Shown one piece after another: positions 17,462 to 26,626 of a stretch of 64,000 nucleotides of DNA. The notes beneath the pieces were generated by a model. It saw only the letters and a program-made list of their open reading frames with translations. It was not told where the DNA came from and made no database searches. How positions within the stretch are numbered: position 1 is the first letter of the stretch; each line of letters starts with the position of its first letter. The DNA comes from Acinetobacter amyesii (GTDB lineage: Bacteria > Pseudomonadota > Gammaproteobacteria > Pseudomonadales > Moraxellaceae). Location: contig NZ_MVKX01000001.1 of assembly GCF_002018365.1 (NCBI RefSeq), positions 237,178 through 301,177 of the forward strand, given 5' to 3'. The position numbers were made by a program, and so were the translations under genes.

Positions 17462-17728
17462 GTGGCAAACTCTGCTCAAGCAAAAAAACGTGCTCGTCAA
17501 AACGTTAAAGCACGTCAACACAACGCAAGCTTACGTTCTATGGTTCGTACTTATCTTAAACGCACAGTAGCTGCTATTGCTGCTGGTGATTACGCTGTCG
17601 CTACAGAAGCTTACAAAAAAGCTGTTCCTGTAATCGACCGTATGGCTGATAAAGGCATCATCCATAAAAACAAAGCTGCTCGTCATAAGAGCCGTTTAAA
17701 TGCACAAGTTAAAGCTTTAGCTAACTAA
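17462..17728 (+). CDS. rpsT: 30S ribosomal protein S20
   Basis: This 88-residue basic protein of the small ribosomal subunit binds 16S rRNA early in assembly. The N terminus [20 protein letters not shown] and the C-terminal [13 protein letters not shown] are S20 hallmarks. A GTG start at 17462 follows AAGGAG at good spacing; a weak start codon is common for this gene, because S20 controls its own translation. The gene is monocistronic, with a strong terminator. Confidence 0.97.
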   Translation: MANSAQAKKRARQNVKARQHNASLRSMVRTYLKRTVAAIAAGDYAVATEAYKKAVPVIDRMADKGIIHKNKAARHKSRLNAQVKALAN

Positions 17729-17740
17729 TTTGTTGCGATG

Positions 17741-17767
17741 AAAAAAGCCCTTTTTAGGGCTTTTTTT
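17741..17767 (+). terminator. rpsT terminator
   Basis: The AAAAAAGCCCT and AGGGCTTTTTTT arms close a short loop, followed by a T tract. Confidence 0.92.
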
Positions 17768-17789
17768 GTGCCTATCGTTTTTTAAAAGC

Positions 17790-17821
17790 AAAAAAATAAG
17801 GTCCAATAAGGACCTTATTTT
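17790..17821. terminator. Terminator of the metalloprotease gene (bidirectional)
   Basis: AAATAAGGTCC pairs with GGACCTTATTT around a 5-base loop, with A and T tracts on the two sides. It serves the leftward protease gene and backs up the rpsT terminator. Confidence 0.85.
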
Positions 17822-17832
17822 CTATTTACAGA

Positions 17833-20484
17833 TTATTTATTGATCAGTTTCATATTCGTCGCTGATAAATATGTCCATAATAAGTTTTGGCTCGCTGTCA
17901 AATTTGTCCAACGTTGATTGCCACCATTGGTACAGCTATATCGAATTAAATCCGCACGGTTATTCTGCAAACGTCCCGTATTTAAATCCATACATTGACC
18001 ACTTTGACGAATCGTTGTAGTCGCAGGGTCCATGGTCCAAATTTGGTTGGTTTGGTTTAACACGCAACGTTCTAGCGTCACTTTAGCTGAACCACCATTG
18101 CCAGTAATACATTGATCTGGATTTGACTTGCTGTGTATACGACCAATGGCATCATATACCCACTGTTCAGTATCATCCGCCGTACATCCGCTTGGGCCAC
18201 TGATGTATAAATTTAATGTTCCATCAGTTAAGGTTTCAGATTTCAAACAGTTGTTACCATTTTTGATCAATGTCGCCTGCTCGAACAAACCTTCTTGAGT
18301 GACTGAAAGCTTTTTCATAAATGCTTCAAGTGCACTTTGTGCCTCAGGTAATTGATTGGTTAAGTCTTGTGCATACACATTCATCCAACGATTTAGTCGG
18401 TATGCGGTGTTTTGTTGCGATTCATAACGGGTTAATTGCTGACGCGCCACACTATTCATTAATGACTTGTCATTTTTATATGACTCATACAGCATTTTTT
18501 CAGTTGGATTTAGTGCAACAACAGCATTTGCAGCTTGCGCTTCCAAAGCACTTTCCAATTGAGGAAGTTCGATAGCACGCAAAGCACTATAACCATGTTG
18601 ACGTCCAATTTTGACGGCCGGCTTGATCGCTGTGCTGTAGACTGGAATATCAATATTTGCTAATAATTTGGCTTCTTCACCTGCTTTTTTACAGTATAAA
18701 TCGACCTTCTGTGGTTGATCTGCCAAAGCTAAATTGACATGCAGTTTATTGGCATTACTACCTAATCGTGCAGGTGCTAAAGCAATATTGTTGACTTTAT
18801 GAGTGTATTGCACATTCAACCAACATGCCGCTTGATCTAAGGCCGTATTGGCAGCTGTTAGATCATAAACATTGCCCCAGTTTGAACGTGCCGCAGGATA
18901 TAACAAACCGACTTGATTGACAGGATCATAGCCACCTAAAATTGTAATGACAGGCTGACCAAATACCCGTGGTCGTGGATAATTTTGATCTGCGTTGTAC
19001 CAAACTGGAGCCGTCGAATTTGGCATTTTCGGTTGTGCGACTTCCATCTCACGAGTGGTTTTGTTCCACTTTTTGTAGCCGGTAGGTGATGTTTCATCCC
19101 AGATATAACGGTCAAAGTGCGGTTGAATTTTCAGGAATGTACTGTAACCCGTGTAGTGCGTATATCGTGATACATTACTATCGGTATACCCACCAGACAT
19201 GGCATCTTTACCGTATGGGAACATATTTTTAAAATTAGGGATCCCATTGCTACCATCCCACTTCCATGTTGCTGTCCACGATAAATTACCACGCATCATA
19301 TGACGGTTAGCAATATAACCCCATCCACTATCCGCATGATGTGCAGCCCAAAATAGATTGTCACCCACCTGACCAGGGTAATGCCCTAAACCATAGTGAT
19401 GGCCGATTTCATGGCTAAATTCATTCCCTACAGAATCATAAAGTGTCAGCATACCATTACCACCACTCAGGCCATGGGTATGCACACCATTGGCATAGTT
19501 CCCCTTCGTATGATGGACAACCACTGTTTGAGTTAATTGTGGCTGACTTTGGTTGGCCATAGATGCACTAGTAATGCCCCAGTTGGCTAGGTTTATACCA
19601 ACACTAAACGTTGATTTACCGACATCTTCACGCATGTCTCCTGCATAAACACCACCATCTCCGGCACTTTTACTGTCATAAATAACACCTGAAGAAACCA
19701 TTGCACGTGTTAACTGCATATCATCATATTGTGCAACCGTCATTTCTGCTGCAGGAATGGTTTGGAAATAATCTGTACCCGCTTTTTCAGGCTCAAGCAG
19801 CATATAGTGACCGGTAGAATTTGGCTTATCTGCCAACATACCAACACGGATATTATTTAAAACCAATTCACCAGGTGCAGCAAAATCGATTTTATCCTCA
19901 GCCAATTCACCGCTGACTTTATTTGCGTCGATAAATTTTAATCTTAGACCAGGTTTAACTTCATCCCAATTGAGTTTCGTGGTCCACGCGCGTTTACTGT
20001 ACCAAACATCTGGACGACCTCTTTGCCCACTCTGGTCTGAAACAGGCATTTGCGTCGGATCATCCAATGTCGCAGTGCGCACTAAGCGATTGTTTTGATA
20101 GATTTCTACTTTGAGTTGCTTGATGTTTTGCATATCAAGCGTTGGTGTCACGATAAGCAGCGCTTCTTTTTCACTGGTTAAACGTGGCATTTTCTTGGCT
20201 TCGTTCGCATTCGGGTCTACAACATGACTTTGACCAAATTGAACTTGCGCTGAAAAGCTGCCGACTAAATCATTTCGTATTTCACGAACAACATCATTGG
20301 CATCGTAGTCATAAAAACCAATGCTTGTTTCATCGACTATATCTTGGGTCGGTTCTGGATAACTGGCAGTTGATACAGAGCCACCTGAACTATCACCACC
20401 ACCTCCGCCACCACAAGCAACTAACATTAATGACACAATACAAATTGATAATTTGTTATATGAAAAACCTATCACACTTTTCAC
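17833..20484 (-). CDS. M66/StcE-like zinc metalloprotease lipoprotein with ricin-type lectin tail
   Basis: The product is 883 residues from the GTG at 20484, chosen because GGGGA lies 6 bases upstream and it opens the signal peptide directly; an ATG 11 codons earlier adds only a non-signal leader. The signal peptide ends in a lipobox (LVAC) followed by a Gly/Ser linker. The zinc motif HEIGHHYGLGH begins at His358, with the long HExxHxxGxxH form of metzincin-like M66 (StcE/TagA) proteases. The C-terminal 130 residues have two QxW blocks and Cys pairs of a ricin B lectin. It probably cleaves glycoproteins outside the cell or at its surface; the substrate is inferred from relatives only. Confidence 0.87.
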   Translation of the reverse strand: MKSVIGFSYNKLSICIVSLMLVACGGGGGGDSSGGSVSTASYPEPTQDIVDETSIGFYDYDANDVVREIRNDLVGSFSAQVQFGQSHVVDPNANEAKKMPRLTSEKEALLIVTPTLDMQNIKQLKVEIYQNNRLVRTATLDDPTQMPVSDQSGQRGRPDVWYSKRAWTTKLNWDEVKPGLRLKFIDANKVSGELAEDKIDFAAPGELVLNNIRVGMLADKPNSTGHYMLLEPEKAGTDYFQTIPAAEMTVAQYDDMQLTRAMVSSGVIYDSKSAGDGGVYAGDMREDVGKSTFSVGINLANWGITSASMANQSQPQLTQTVVVHHTKGNYANGVHTHGLSGGNGMLTLYDSVGNEFSHEIGHHYGLGHYPGQVGDNLFWAAHHADSGWGYIANRHMMRGNLSWTATWKWDGSNGIPNFKNMFPYGKDAMSGGYTDSNVSRYTHYTGYSTFLKIQPHFDRYIWDETSPTGYKKWNKTTREMEVAQPKMPNSTAPVWYNADQNYPRPRVFGQPVITILGGYDPVNQVGLLYPAARSNWGNVYDLTAANTALDQAACWLNVQYTHKVNNIALAPARLGSNANKLHVNLALADQPQKVDLYCKKAGEEAKLLANIDIPVYSTAIKPAVKIGRQHGYSALRAIELPQLESALEAQAANAVVALNPTEKMLYESYKNDKSLMNSVARQQLTRYESQQNTAYRLNRWMNVYAQDLTNQLPEAQSALEAFMKKLSVTQEGLFEQATLIKNGNNCLKSETLTDGTLNLYISGPSGCTADDTEQWVYDAIGRIHSKSNPDQCITGNGGSAKVTLERCVLNQTNQIWTMDPATTTIRQSGQCMDLNTGRLQNNRADLIRYSCTNGGNQRWTNLTASQNLLWTYLSATNMKLINK

Positions 20485-20871
20485 TACTATTCCCCAATTA
20501 GCCACAAAAAAATCCAATTAAGAGACTTATATAAAATATATAAATCAATAAGTTACAACAATGTTAATGCTATTTTCTTTTTATTAATCATTCAATTGCC
20601 GCGTTTTGTCACTTATTAACAATTCAAATTAAATCTAAATATTTAGTATTAAATGAATCACGATTGCTGTGACAGGTACTTCACTTTTCAACTAAAATTA
20701 AGATGTAGGCCTTTAAATACAATCGTATATTCCCGACAAAAATTGTCAGGATATTTTTAGAAACTTTGTAAATAAAAATTTTTAGAAATGGTTTAATCCC
20801 ATATATTTTTTATGGTATTTTAATTTTCATCCTAGGCAGCCTTTGCTGTACAAATGAAAAGAGGGATGAAA
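20485..20871. other. AT-rich intergenic gap
   Basis: This divergent promoter region lies between the metalloprotease gene and the 147-residue gene. It is strongly AT-rich, with many short A and T runs. I see an imperfect dyad around CCGACAAAAATTGTCAGG (20733-20751) but no open reading frame, RNA gene or clear hexamer pair. Confidence 0.4.
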
Positions 20872-21315
20872 ATGTCGATTAACCAATTTTTGCCATCATT
20901 AGAAAAATTTGCAGAAGCAGAACATCAATATATTGAATATTTTACATCGAAAGGTGAAAAAGACATTTTAGGTAAAGTCATTTCAAATATGAAATCGACC
21001 GCAGAGATTCAAGCCTCTCAAGGCGTAGACTCATGGTTAGCATATGGCGTGTATTTACCTGCTGTAGAACGCATCTTTGCGCTGCATCAAGGTGAAACAG
21101 AAGCTGAATTTTTTGAACGCACACAATATCCCGTTGAACTCGTGCAAGCGTATAGCATTAAAGATCATGACATTGCGACATTGATTGCTGCAGACAAATA
21201 CAGTCGAATCCACCAACAGCATCTCCCTGTTAATACTAGTCGCTGGCCTTATAGTGACGACGGTTCAAGTATTGATTTAAATCAATACCCTGCGCGAATT
21301 AAAGCCAATATTTAA
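20872..21315 (+). CDS. Hypothetical protein (147 aa)
   Basis: I do not recognise this gene. The product is 147 residues, soluble and acidic, with many aromatic residues (Tyr, Trp) and a repeated helical look. There is no signal peptide or membrane segment. The ATG at 20872 is preferred over 20854 and 20866 because AGAGGG lies 6 bases before it. A strong terminator follows, so it is a single-gene unit. No catalytic motif is visible. Confidence 0.72.
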   Translation: MSINQFLPSLEKFAEAEHQYIEYFTSKGEKDILGKVISNMKSTAEIQASQGVDSWLAYGVYLPAVERIFALHQGETEAEFFERTQYPVELVQAYSIKDHDIATLIAADKYSRIHQQHLPVNTSRWPYSDDGSSIDLNQYPARIKANI

Positions 21316-21345
21316 TCTTTTATTTAGTAAAATATTGAAGCAGAT

Positions 21346-21378
21346 AAAAAAGGCATCCATTTATAGGATGCCTTTTTT
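21346..21378. terminator. Bidirectional intrinsic terminator
   Basis: AAAAAAGGCATCC and GGATGCCTTTTTT arms close an 8-base loop between two convergent genes. Confidence 0.9.
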
Positions 21379-21403
21379 AAATATTTTGTATGCGCAAAAA
21401 TAC

Positions 21404-22147
21404 TTAGAGTTGCTGTTCAGCTTGCTGAAATTCACGAATATTTAATTCATTGAGTTCACCACGCCAAATCCATTTCAGTTTAGATTCAAGGAATACATCT
21501 CCTTCAAACCAAACAAATAGTCCTTCCATCATTTTCGGCCAGTCTTCGCGTGTCACGATATTTTTACCTGAAATAATGGCAAGAATTGCAGCCAAAATCG
21601 TGTCATGACTCACCGCTAGACTCAGCCCATAATCATTGGTTGGATGAGTGTTGTAAATCAACTCCAATACATCTACTACCCCATGAATAGGCTGTTTCAT
21701 CCCCGGCAAAGCATTATTCACAAAACTATTGATAAAGCCTAAAGCACCTTGCTTTTGAAAGTATGGTCCTGCTTTTTTTATATCGAGCACAAAACTTCCC
21801 GGCTCGACCAATAATCCTTGTTCAATGATTTCTATATGGTGGGTATTTGGCTCAATCGTGACATTATCTGCACCTTGAATCATCAATGCTGCCGTATCCA
21901 CACAGCGCTGAATTGGACTCGAAATACAGTGCTGAATAACACGGTCGGTATTTTCAACCAAATAGCTGCCCCACGCTTCGGCTAAATCACGTCCTTGATG
22001 CGTCAGTTGCAAGTCATAACCGGCCAAGCCTTGTCCTTGTACAACTTCACGAATGGAATGACGTGTAAACAATGTTACAGGCGTCTTTTCATCCGGCAAT
22101 AAGTCTATTGCTTTCAGCATACTCGGTGGGAGCAAATCTAGGGCCAT
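21404..22147 (-). CDS. Histidine phosphatase family protein
   Basis: This 247-residue protein carries the histidine phosphatase core: TRHSIRE near residue 28 (RHG-like catalytic His, with Ser in place of Gly), CISSPIQRCVDTA near 75 and SHDTIL near 180 with the second His. The RHS variant and the SHDT ending suggest the acid-phosphatase branch. No signal peptide is seen, so it is probably cytoplasmic. It lies next to cysQ in the same direction. The substrate is unknown. Confidence 0.82.
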   Translation of the reverse strand: MALDLLPPSMLKAIDLLPDEKTPVTLFTRHSIREVVQGQGLAGYDLQLTHQGRDLAEAWGSYLVENTDRVIQHCISSPIQRCVDTAALMIQGADNVTIEPNTHHIEIIEQGLLVEPGSFVLDIKKAGPYFQKQGALGFINSFVNNALPGMKQPIHGVVDVLELIYNTHPTNDYGLSLAVSHDTILAAILAIISGKNIVTREDWPKMMEGLFVWFEGDVFLESKLKWIWRGELNELNIREFQQAEQQL

Positions 22148-22216
22148 AATTGACAGTTCTTAAATGCAGGAGATTTAACGGAGTGTGCTGACACTATAGC
22201 ATGAACCCGATTTAGC

Positions 22217-23068
22217 TCAAGTTTTGTCAGGCATGTTTGCCAAAGCATTTAAGGCCAATTCTTTCATTTCGGCATTTTTAAATGCAATAAATCCACCATT
22301 TAATAAAGTCGTGCGTTGGTTATATAAAAATGCGCGACCTTTAAAATCAACCAAGCCACCTCCAATACGCTCGATTAAACATTGTCCAGCGCTGGTATCC
22401 CATTCACAAGTCGGATGAAAACGCGGGTAAATATCCACTTGATCTTCTAACATCATACAAAACTTATATGCACTACCGGCATGGTAGGCCTGATAAGGAG
22501 TGAGTTTTTCTAAAGCGTCTAGATAGTCCGTATAAATCGGTTTATTTTTGGCACTCTGACTCAAGCCAACGTGTACGACATTCTCAACAGAGGTTTCAAC
22601 ATATTCATACCATGTGGTTGACTGGCTATCATATTTCAGCGGCAGTCCCGCAAATGGGCAAATATATACGCTATATTCCCCCGGGATCGCCAATATGGCA
22701 AAGGTGGTATTGGCCCCATCTACCAAACTCAGATTAATGGTAAATTCAGGTCTTTTATGTAAAAACTCTTTGGTACCATCCAAGGGATCAAGCAGCCAAA
22801 ATTTTTGCCATTGCATACGTTCAGACTTGTCACCCTCTTCTGACAATACAGGCAAGTTAGAAACTTTGGATAATGCTTGGGTAATATAGCTATTTGCACG
22901 ATAGTCCGCCTGCGTTACTGGTGAATCATCACTTTTACGTTCCACATCAAAATTCGCACCTGAGCAATAACGCTGATATTCTTCTCGCAAAATTTCGCAA
23001 GCTTGTGTCACAATGGGAACCAACTGCAAAATCAGTGGGTCTTGCGGTGCTGTTGTTGTTTTAAACAT
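22217..23068 (-). CDS. cysQ: 3'(2'),5'-bisphosphate nucleotidase CysQ
   Basis: This 283-residue inositol-monophosphatase-fold enzyme hydrolyses 3'-phosphoadenosine 5'-phosphate made during sulphate assimilation. The metal motifs are visible: SEEGD near residue 78, LLDPLDGTKEFLHK near 93 and CEWDTSAGQCL near 220, a WDxAAG-like block. It probably uses Mg2+. It stands divergent from yrfG with only about 13 bases between the two start codons, so the promoters must lie inside the opposite coding regions. Confidence 0.92.
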   Translation of the reverse strand: MFKTTTAPQDPLILQLVPIVTQACEILREEYQRYCSGANFDVERKSDDSPVTQADYRANSYITQALSKVSNLPVLSEEGDKSERMQWQKFWLLDPLDGTKEFLHKRPEFTINLSLVDGANTTFAILAIPGEYSVYICPFAGLPLKYDSQSTTWYEYVETSVENVVHVGLSQSAKNKPIYTDYLDALEKLTPYQAYHAGSAYKFCMMLEDQVDIYPRFHPTCEWDTSAGQCLIERIGGGLVDFKGRAFLYNQRTTLLNGGFIAFKNAEMKELALNALANMPDKT

Positions 23069-23081
23069 AGAATACCTTTAT

Positions 23082-23783
23082 ATGCCAAATTACTCAGAAA
23101 AGCCGACGATCATTTTCGATATGGACGGTACTTTACTCGATCTTGCTTATGATGATTTCATTTGGAATGAGCTGCTGCCAATTCGCTATGCTGAACAGCA
23201 TCAGTGCTCACTCGAACAAAGCAAGCAAACGCTATTTAGTTTTTATCAACAACATAATCATACCCTAAAATGGTACTCCTCTCGCTTTTGGACGTCACAA
23301 GTTGGCGTTGATGTTCTGGCAATGCAAATAGAACAAAAAGCCAAAGTAGCCAAACGCGAAGGCTGCATTGAGCTGCTTACCTATCTTAAGGAAAATGGCT
23401 ATCCTATTTGGCTTGCGACCAATGCCGACTATGCAGGCTTACAATTCAAACTTGAAGAAACCGGTCTTCGTGATTTTTTCGATGTGATCGTCAGTTCAGA
23501 GACTCTCGGTCATGCCAAAGAGTTTATTGAGTTTTGGCAAATATTAGCAAGCAAACATCCCTTCGATGCAAAAAACTGTTATTTCATTGATGACACAGAA
23601 AAAGTGCTTAATGGTGCAAAACTTTTTGGGATTGAACAGCTCTATTCGATTCAGCAGCCTTCATCTGCCAAAGCGCCTCGCGAGACTTGCAATTACCCAA
23701 TGCTGTCCGCATTAACAGATTTAATCCCTATTTTAGAAGCTCAAACGACTGAGCAAGCCGAGGAACAGAAAAAATATGCGTAA
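23082..23783 (+). CDS. yrfG: HAD-family GMP/IMP nucleotidase YrfG
   Basis: This 233-residue HAD phosphatase hydrolyses GMP and IMP in its characterised homologue. Motif I is IIFDMDGTLLDLAYD near residue 11, motif II is LATNAD near 120, and motif IV is YFIDDTEKVL near 180. The gene order yrfG-hslR is the same as in E. coli. The ATG at 23082 is used because the DxD motif then starts at residue 12; the frame extends further back to 23013 inside cysQ without conserved residues. It overlaps hslR by 8 bases. Confidence 0.9.
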   Translation: MPNYSEKPTIIFDMDGTLLDLAYDDFIWNELLPIRYAEQHQCSLEQSKQTLFSFYQQHNHTLKWYSSRFWTSQVGVDVLAMQIEQKAKVAKREGCIELLTYLKENGYPIWLATNADYAGLQFKLEETGLRDFFDVIVSSETLGHAKEFIEFWQILASKHPFDAKNCYFIDDTEKVLNGAKLFGIEQLYSIQQPSSAKAPRETCNYPMLSALTDLIPILEAQTTEQAEEQKKYA

Positions 23784-24216
23784 ATCAAATCTAGCCGAAG
23801 ATGCGGTTGGTATGCGTATAGACAAATGGTTGTGGGCTGCACGTTTTTTTAAAACACGCTCTATTGCCAAAAATGCTATTGAAGGCGGTAAAGTTCATCA
23901 CAATGGCGAACGCGTTAAAGTCTCTCGTGAAGTTCGTGTAGGCATGGAATTAACCATTGCCCAAGGCCTTGAGAAAAAAACCGTGGTGGTGAAAGCATTG
24001 TCGGATGTTCGCGGGCCTGCCCCAACCGCTCAGCTGCTTTATGATGAAACTGAGGTCAGTATTGCAAAACGGGAATTGCTCGCATCACAAAGAAAGTTGC
24101 ATAATCTAGCTCGGCCAGATCATCGACCAAGTAAAAAAGATCGTCGAGATATTAGTAAATTTAAAAGAGAAAATGATCAACAGTTTGACCAGCAATGGTC
24201 TTATAATGATGATTAA
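23776..24216 (+). CDS. hslR: Heat-shock protein 15, ribosome-associated S4-domain protein
   Basis: This is a 146-residue S4-type RNA-binding protein. Its E. coli homologue binds free 50S subunits carrying nascent chains and recycles them after heat shock. The S4 block runs from about residue 11 (MRIDKWLWAARFFKTRSIAK) to 60 and is followed by a basic tail (RPSKKDRRDISKFKR near 120). It overlaps the yrfG stop by 8 bases, so the two genes are coupled. Confidence 0.92.
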   Translation: MRKSNLAEDAVGMRIDKWLWAARFFKTRSIAKNAIEGGKVHHNGERVKVSREVRVGMELTIAQGLEKKTVVVKALSDVRGPAPTAQLLYDETEVSIAKRELLASQRKLHNLARPDHRPSKKDRRDISKFKRENDQQFDQQWSYNDD

Positions 24217-24225
24217 GTTAAAGCG

Positions 24226-24254
24226 TCACAACATGTCGCACCTGTTGTGATTTT
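24226..24254 (+). terminator. Hairpin after hslR
   Basis: The perfect stem TCACAACA and TGTTGTGA with a 9-base loop is followed by four T. It is a modest terminator between hslR and recA. Confidence 0.6.
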
Positions 24255-24361
24255 CATAGAACAAAAGGATGATTTCTGTCACTATACCCTCGTGGAACAG
24301 ATTTAAACTGAATACATCCACTTGAGTATATTGTTTCGTGACATCGTATTGAGGTTGTAAG

Positions 24362-25405
24362 ATGGATGATAATAAAAGCAAGGCGTTAAATGCGGCCTTA
24401 AGCCAAATTGAAAAGCAGTTTGGTAAAAACACCGTAATGCGTCTTGGTGATAATACTGTACAGGCGGTTGAGGCTGTCTCTACGGGTTCTTTAACACTAG
24501 ATATCGCACTAGGTATTGGTGGTTTGCCTAAAGGTCGTATCGTAGAAATCTACGGTCCTGAATCTTCTGGTAAAACCACCATGACATTACAAGCCATTGC
24601 GCAATGTCAAAAAACTGGCGGTACTTGTGCATTCATCGATGCTGAACATGCATTAGACCCTCAATACGCACGTAAACTTGGCGTAGATATTGATAACTTA
24701 CTTGTTTCACAGCCAGACAATGGTGAACAAGCGCTTGAAATTGCAGACATGCTGGTACGTTCAGGCGCCATTGACCTGATCGTTGTCGACTCGGTCGCTG
24801 CACTTACCCCACGTGCCGAAATTGAAGGCGAAATGGGTGACTCACACATGGGCTTACAAGCTCGTCTGATGAGCCAAGCACTGCGTAAAATTACCGGTAA
24901 TGCGAAACGTTCTAACTGTATGGTGATCTTCATTAACCAAATCCGTATGAAGATTGGTGTAATGTTTGGTAGCCCTGAAACCACAACTGGTGGTAATGCA
25001 CTTAAATTCTATGCGTCTGTACGTTTAGATATCCGCCGTATTGGTCAAGTAAAAGAAGGCGACGAAATCATTGGTTCAGAAACCAAAGTAAAAGTTGTGA
25101 AAAACAAAATGGCTCCTCCATTCCGTGAAGCGATTTTCCAAATTCTTTATGGTAAAGGTGTGAACCATTTAGGTGAGCTTGTTGACCTCGCGGTACAACA
25201 AGAAATTGTTCAAAAAGCAGGTGCTTGGTATTCATACCAAGGTGACAAGATTGGTCAAGGTAAAAACAATACCATTCGCCACTTAGAAGAACACCCTGAA
25301 CTTGCACAAACCATTGAAAAACTGATTCGTGAACAACTTCTGACTACGGGTACAGCACCTGTAGAAGACAAAGACGAAGAAGAACCAGACTTTTTAGATG
25401 CTTAA
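24362..25405 (+). CDS. recA: Recombinase A
   Basis: This 347-residue DNA-strand-exchange ATPase is central to homologous recombination and DNA damage response. It has Walker [10 protein letters not shown] near residue 66, the DNA-binding L1 and L2 loops ([15 protein letters not shown] and [21 protein letters not shown] near 160-210), and an acidic C terminus. No SOS box of the CTG-N10-CAG type is visible upstream, in line with the absence of LexA from Acinetobacter. recX follows after a terminator. Confidence 0.99.
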   Translation: MDDNKSKALNAALSQIEKQFGKNTVMRLGDNTVQAVEAVSTGSLTLDIALGIGGLPKGRIVEIYGPESSGKTTMTLQAIAQCQKTGGTCAFIDAEHALDPQYARKLGVDIDNLLVSQPDNGEQALEIADMLVRSGAIDLIVVDSVAALTPRAEIEGEMGDSHMGLQARLMSQALRKITGNAKRSNCMVIFINQIRMKIGVMFGSPETTTGGNALKFYASVRLDIRRIGQVKEGDEIIGSETKVKVVKNKMAPPFREAIFQILYGKGVNHLGELVDLAVQQEIVQKAGAWYSYQGDKIGQGKNNTIRHLEEHPELAQTIEKLIREQLLTTGTAPVEDKDEEEPDFLDA

Positions 25406-25428
25406 TTACAGCATGCTTTAATAGCAGA

Positions 25429-25456
25429 CAAAAACGCCCTACGGGGCGTTTTGTTT
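25429..25456 (+). terminator. recA terminator
   Basis: AAAACGCCC and GGGCGTTTT arms close a short loop and are followed by a T-rich stretch. The hairpin between recA and recX probably lets a fraction of transcripts read through, as in other bacteria. Confidence 0.8.
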
Positions 25457-25487
25457 TGCACTCAAAATTTGTATTAAAATGCCCCTC

Positions 25488-26132
25488 ATGACTAAAGACA
25501 ATTTTCCACTCTTGCTCGACTACGAAGCACTGAAACAACAGTTTACAGAAGCTGAAGAAACTACCTGCGCAATTCATGCTGCACAAACTGACATTTCACA
25601 TGACAATGCTTCGGTGATCGATCACTCTGCGTTGCATTTTGATGCCAATGGTAAAGATATTCATGCTGAAAAAAAACCAGGACTGCGCGGCTCTCGTCTA
25701 CGCTCGTACGCCTTTGCAGTACTCACACGCAAAGAATACTCAAAAGCGGATTTAATCGAAAAATTAGCACTGTATGCGGATAGTCGTGAAGAAGTCATAC
25801 ACTTGGTGGAAGAACTCGCACGTGAGAACTATCAAAGCGATCAGCGTGTAGCAGAAATGCTGTTGTCGAGTCAAAAACGTAAAGGTAAAGGTCCCAACCG
25901 TATAAAGCTCGCTTTAAAAAATAAAAAAGTAGACAGTGAATTAATTCAGGATGAATTAAAAGAAACAGATTGGGTCGCCGAAGCCTACCAGCTCAAGATC
26001 AAAAAATTTGGCAAAGCTGTTGAACGTGATCCAAAACAAAAAGCCAAACAAATACGTTTTTTACAATATCGAGGATTCGATCTCGATACGATTTTTAAAG
26101 TGATTGCACGTAAAGAATTTGATGACGAATAA
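25488..26132 (+). CDS. recX: Regulatory protein RecX
   Basis: This protein inhibits and modulates RecA filaments. It is 214 residues from the ATG at 25488 (three codons into a longer frame; the two starts cannot be told apart). The conserved three-helix repeats run from about residue 70: LRSYAFAVLTRKEYSKADLIEKL, then LARENYQSDQRVAEM and the KGKGPNRIKLALKNKKV block. The first 65 residues have no RecX similarity that I can see and make an unusual N-terminal extension. Its placement after recA is typical. Confidence 0.88.
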   Translation: MTKDNFPLLLDYEALKQQFTEAEETTCAIHAAQTDISHDNASVIDHSALHFDANGKDIHAEKKPGLRGSRLRSYAFAVLTRKEYSKADLIEKLALYADSREEVIHLVEELARENYQSDQRVAEMLLSSQKRKGKGPNRIKLALKNKKVDSELIQDELKETDWVAEAYQLKIKKFGKAVERDPKQKAKQIRFLQYRGFDLDTIFKVIARKEFDDE

Positions 26133-26227
26133 AAAAGATATAGATCTAAATGATGAATTAATAAAACTAAAATAAAGAAGAATCTGGGATTGAAAAATGA
26201 GAGGAAGTTTAATTTATTATTATTGAA

Positions 26228-26350
<123 letters not shown>

Positions 26351-26356
26351 GAACAA

Positions 26357-26384
26357 AGTATAGAGATTTTTAATAAACATGCAA
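26357..26384 (-). promoter_or_regulatory. ffs promoter
   Basis: On the minus strand TTGCAT is followed 16 bases later by TATACT. The first transcribed base should be near 26350, which matches the 5' end of the SRP RNA fold. Confidence 0.7.
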
Positions 26385-26626
26385 GACTAAAACCAAGAAT
26401 TCCTGAGTAGAAAACACTGTTTGATTATTTATAAATCAATATGATGGTCGATGATGTAGAAAACGTGAAACATCATCACTATATTTTTACTTTAATACAC
26501 AACAAGATTGTAAAAGCTTATTGCAATTCAGAACTTTGGCGTTTTTAATGTGCTTATCGTTTTATCTAAAGCAGTCTGTAATAAAACTATTCAATACGGA
26601 CATGCTTGCAACTACATGGAATTTTT

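Noticed and set aside
24254..24361. SOS (LexA) box before recA
   Set aside because: No CTG-N10-CAG or similar palindrome is present; the genus lacks LexA.
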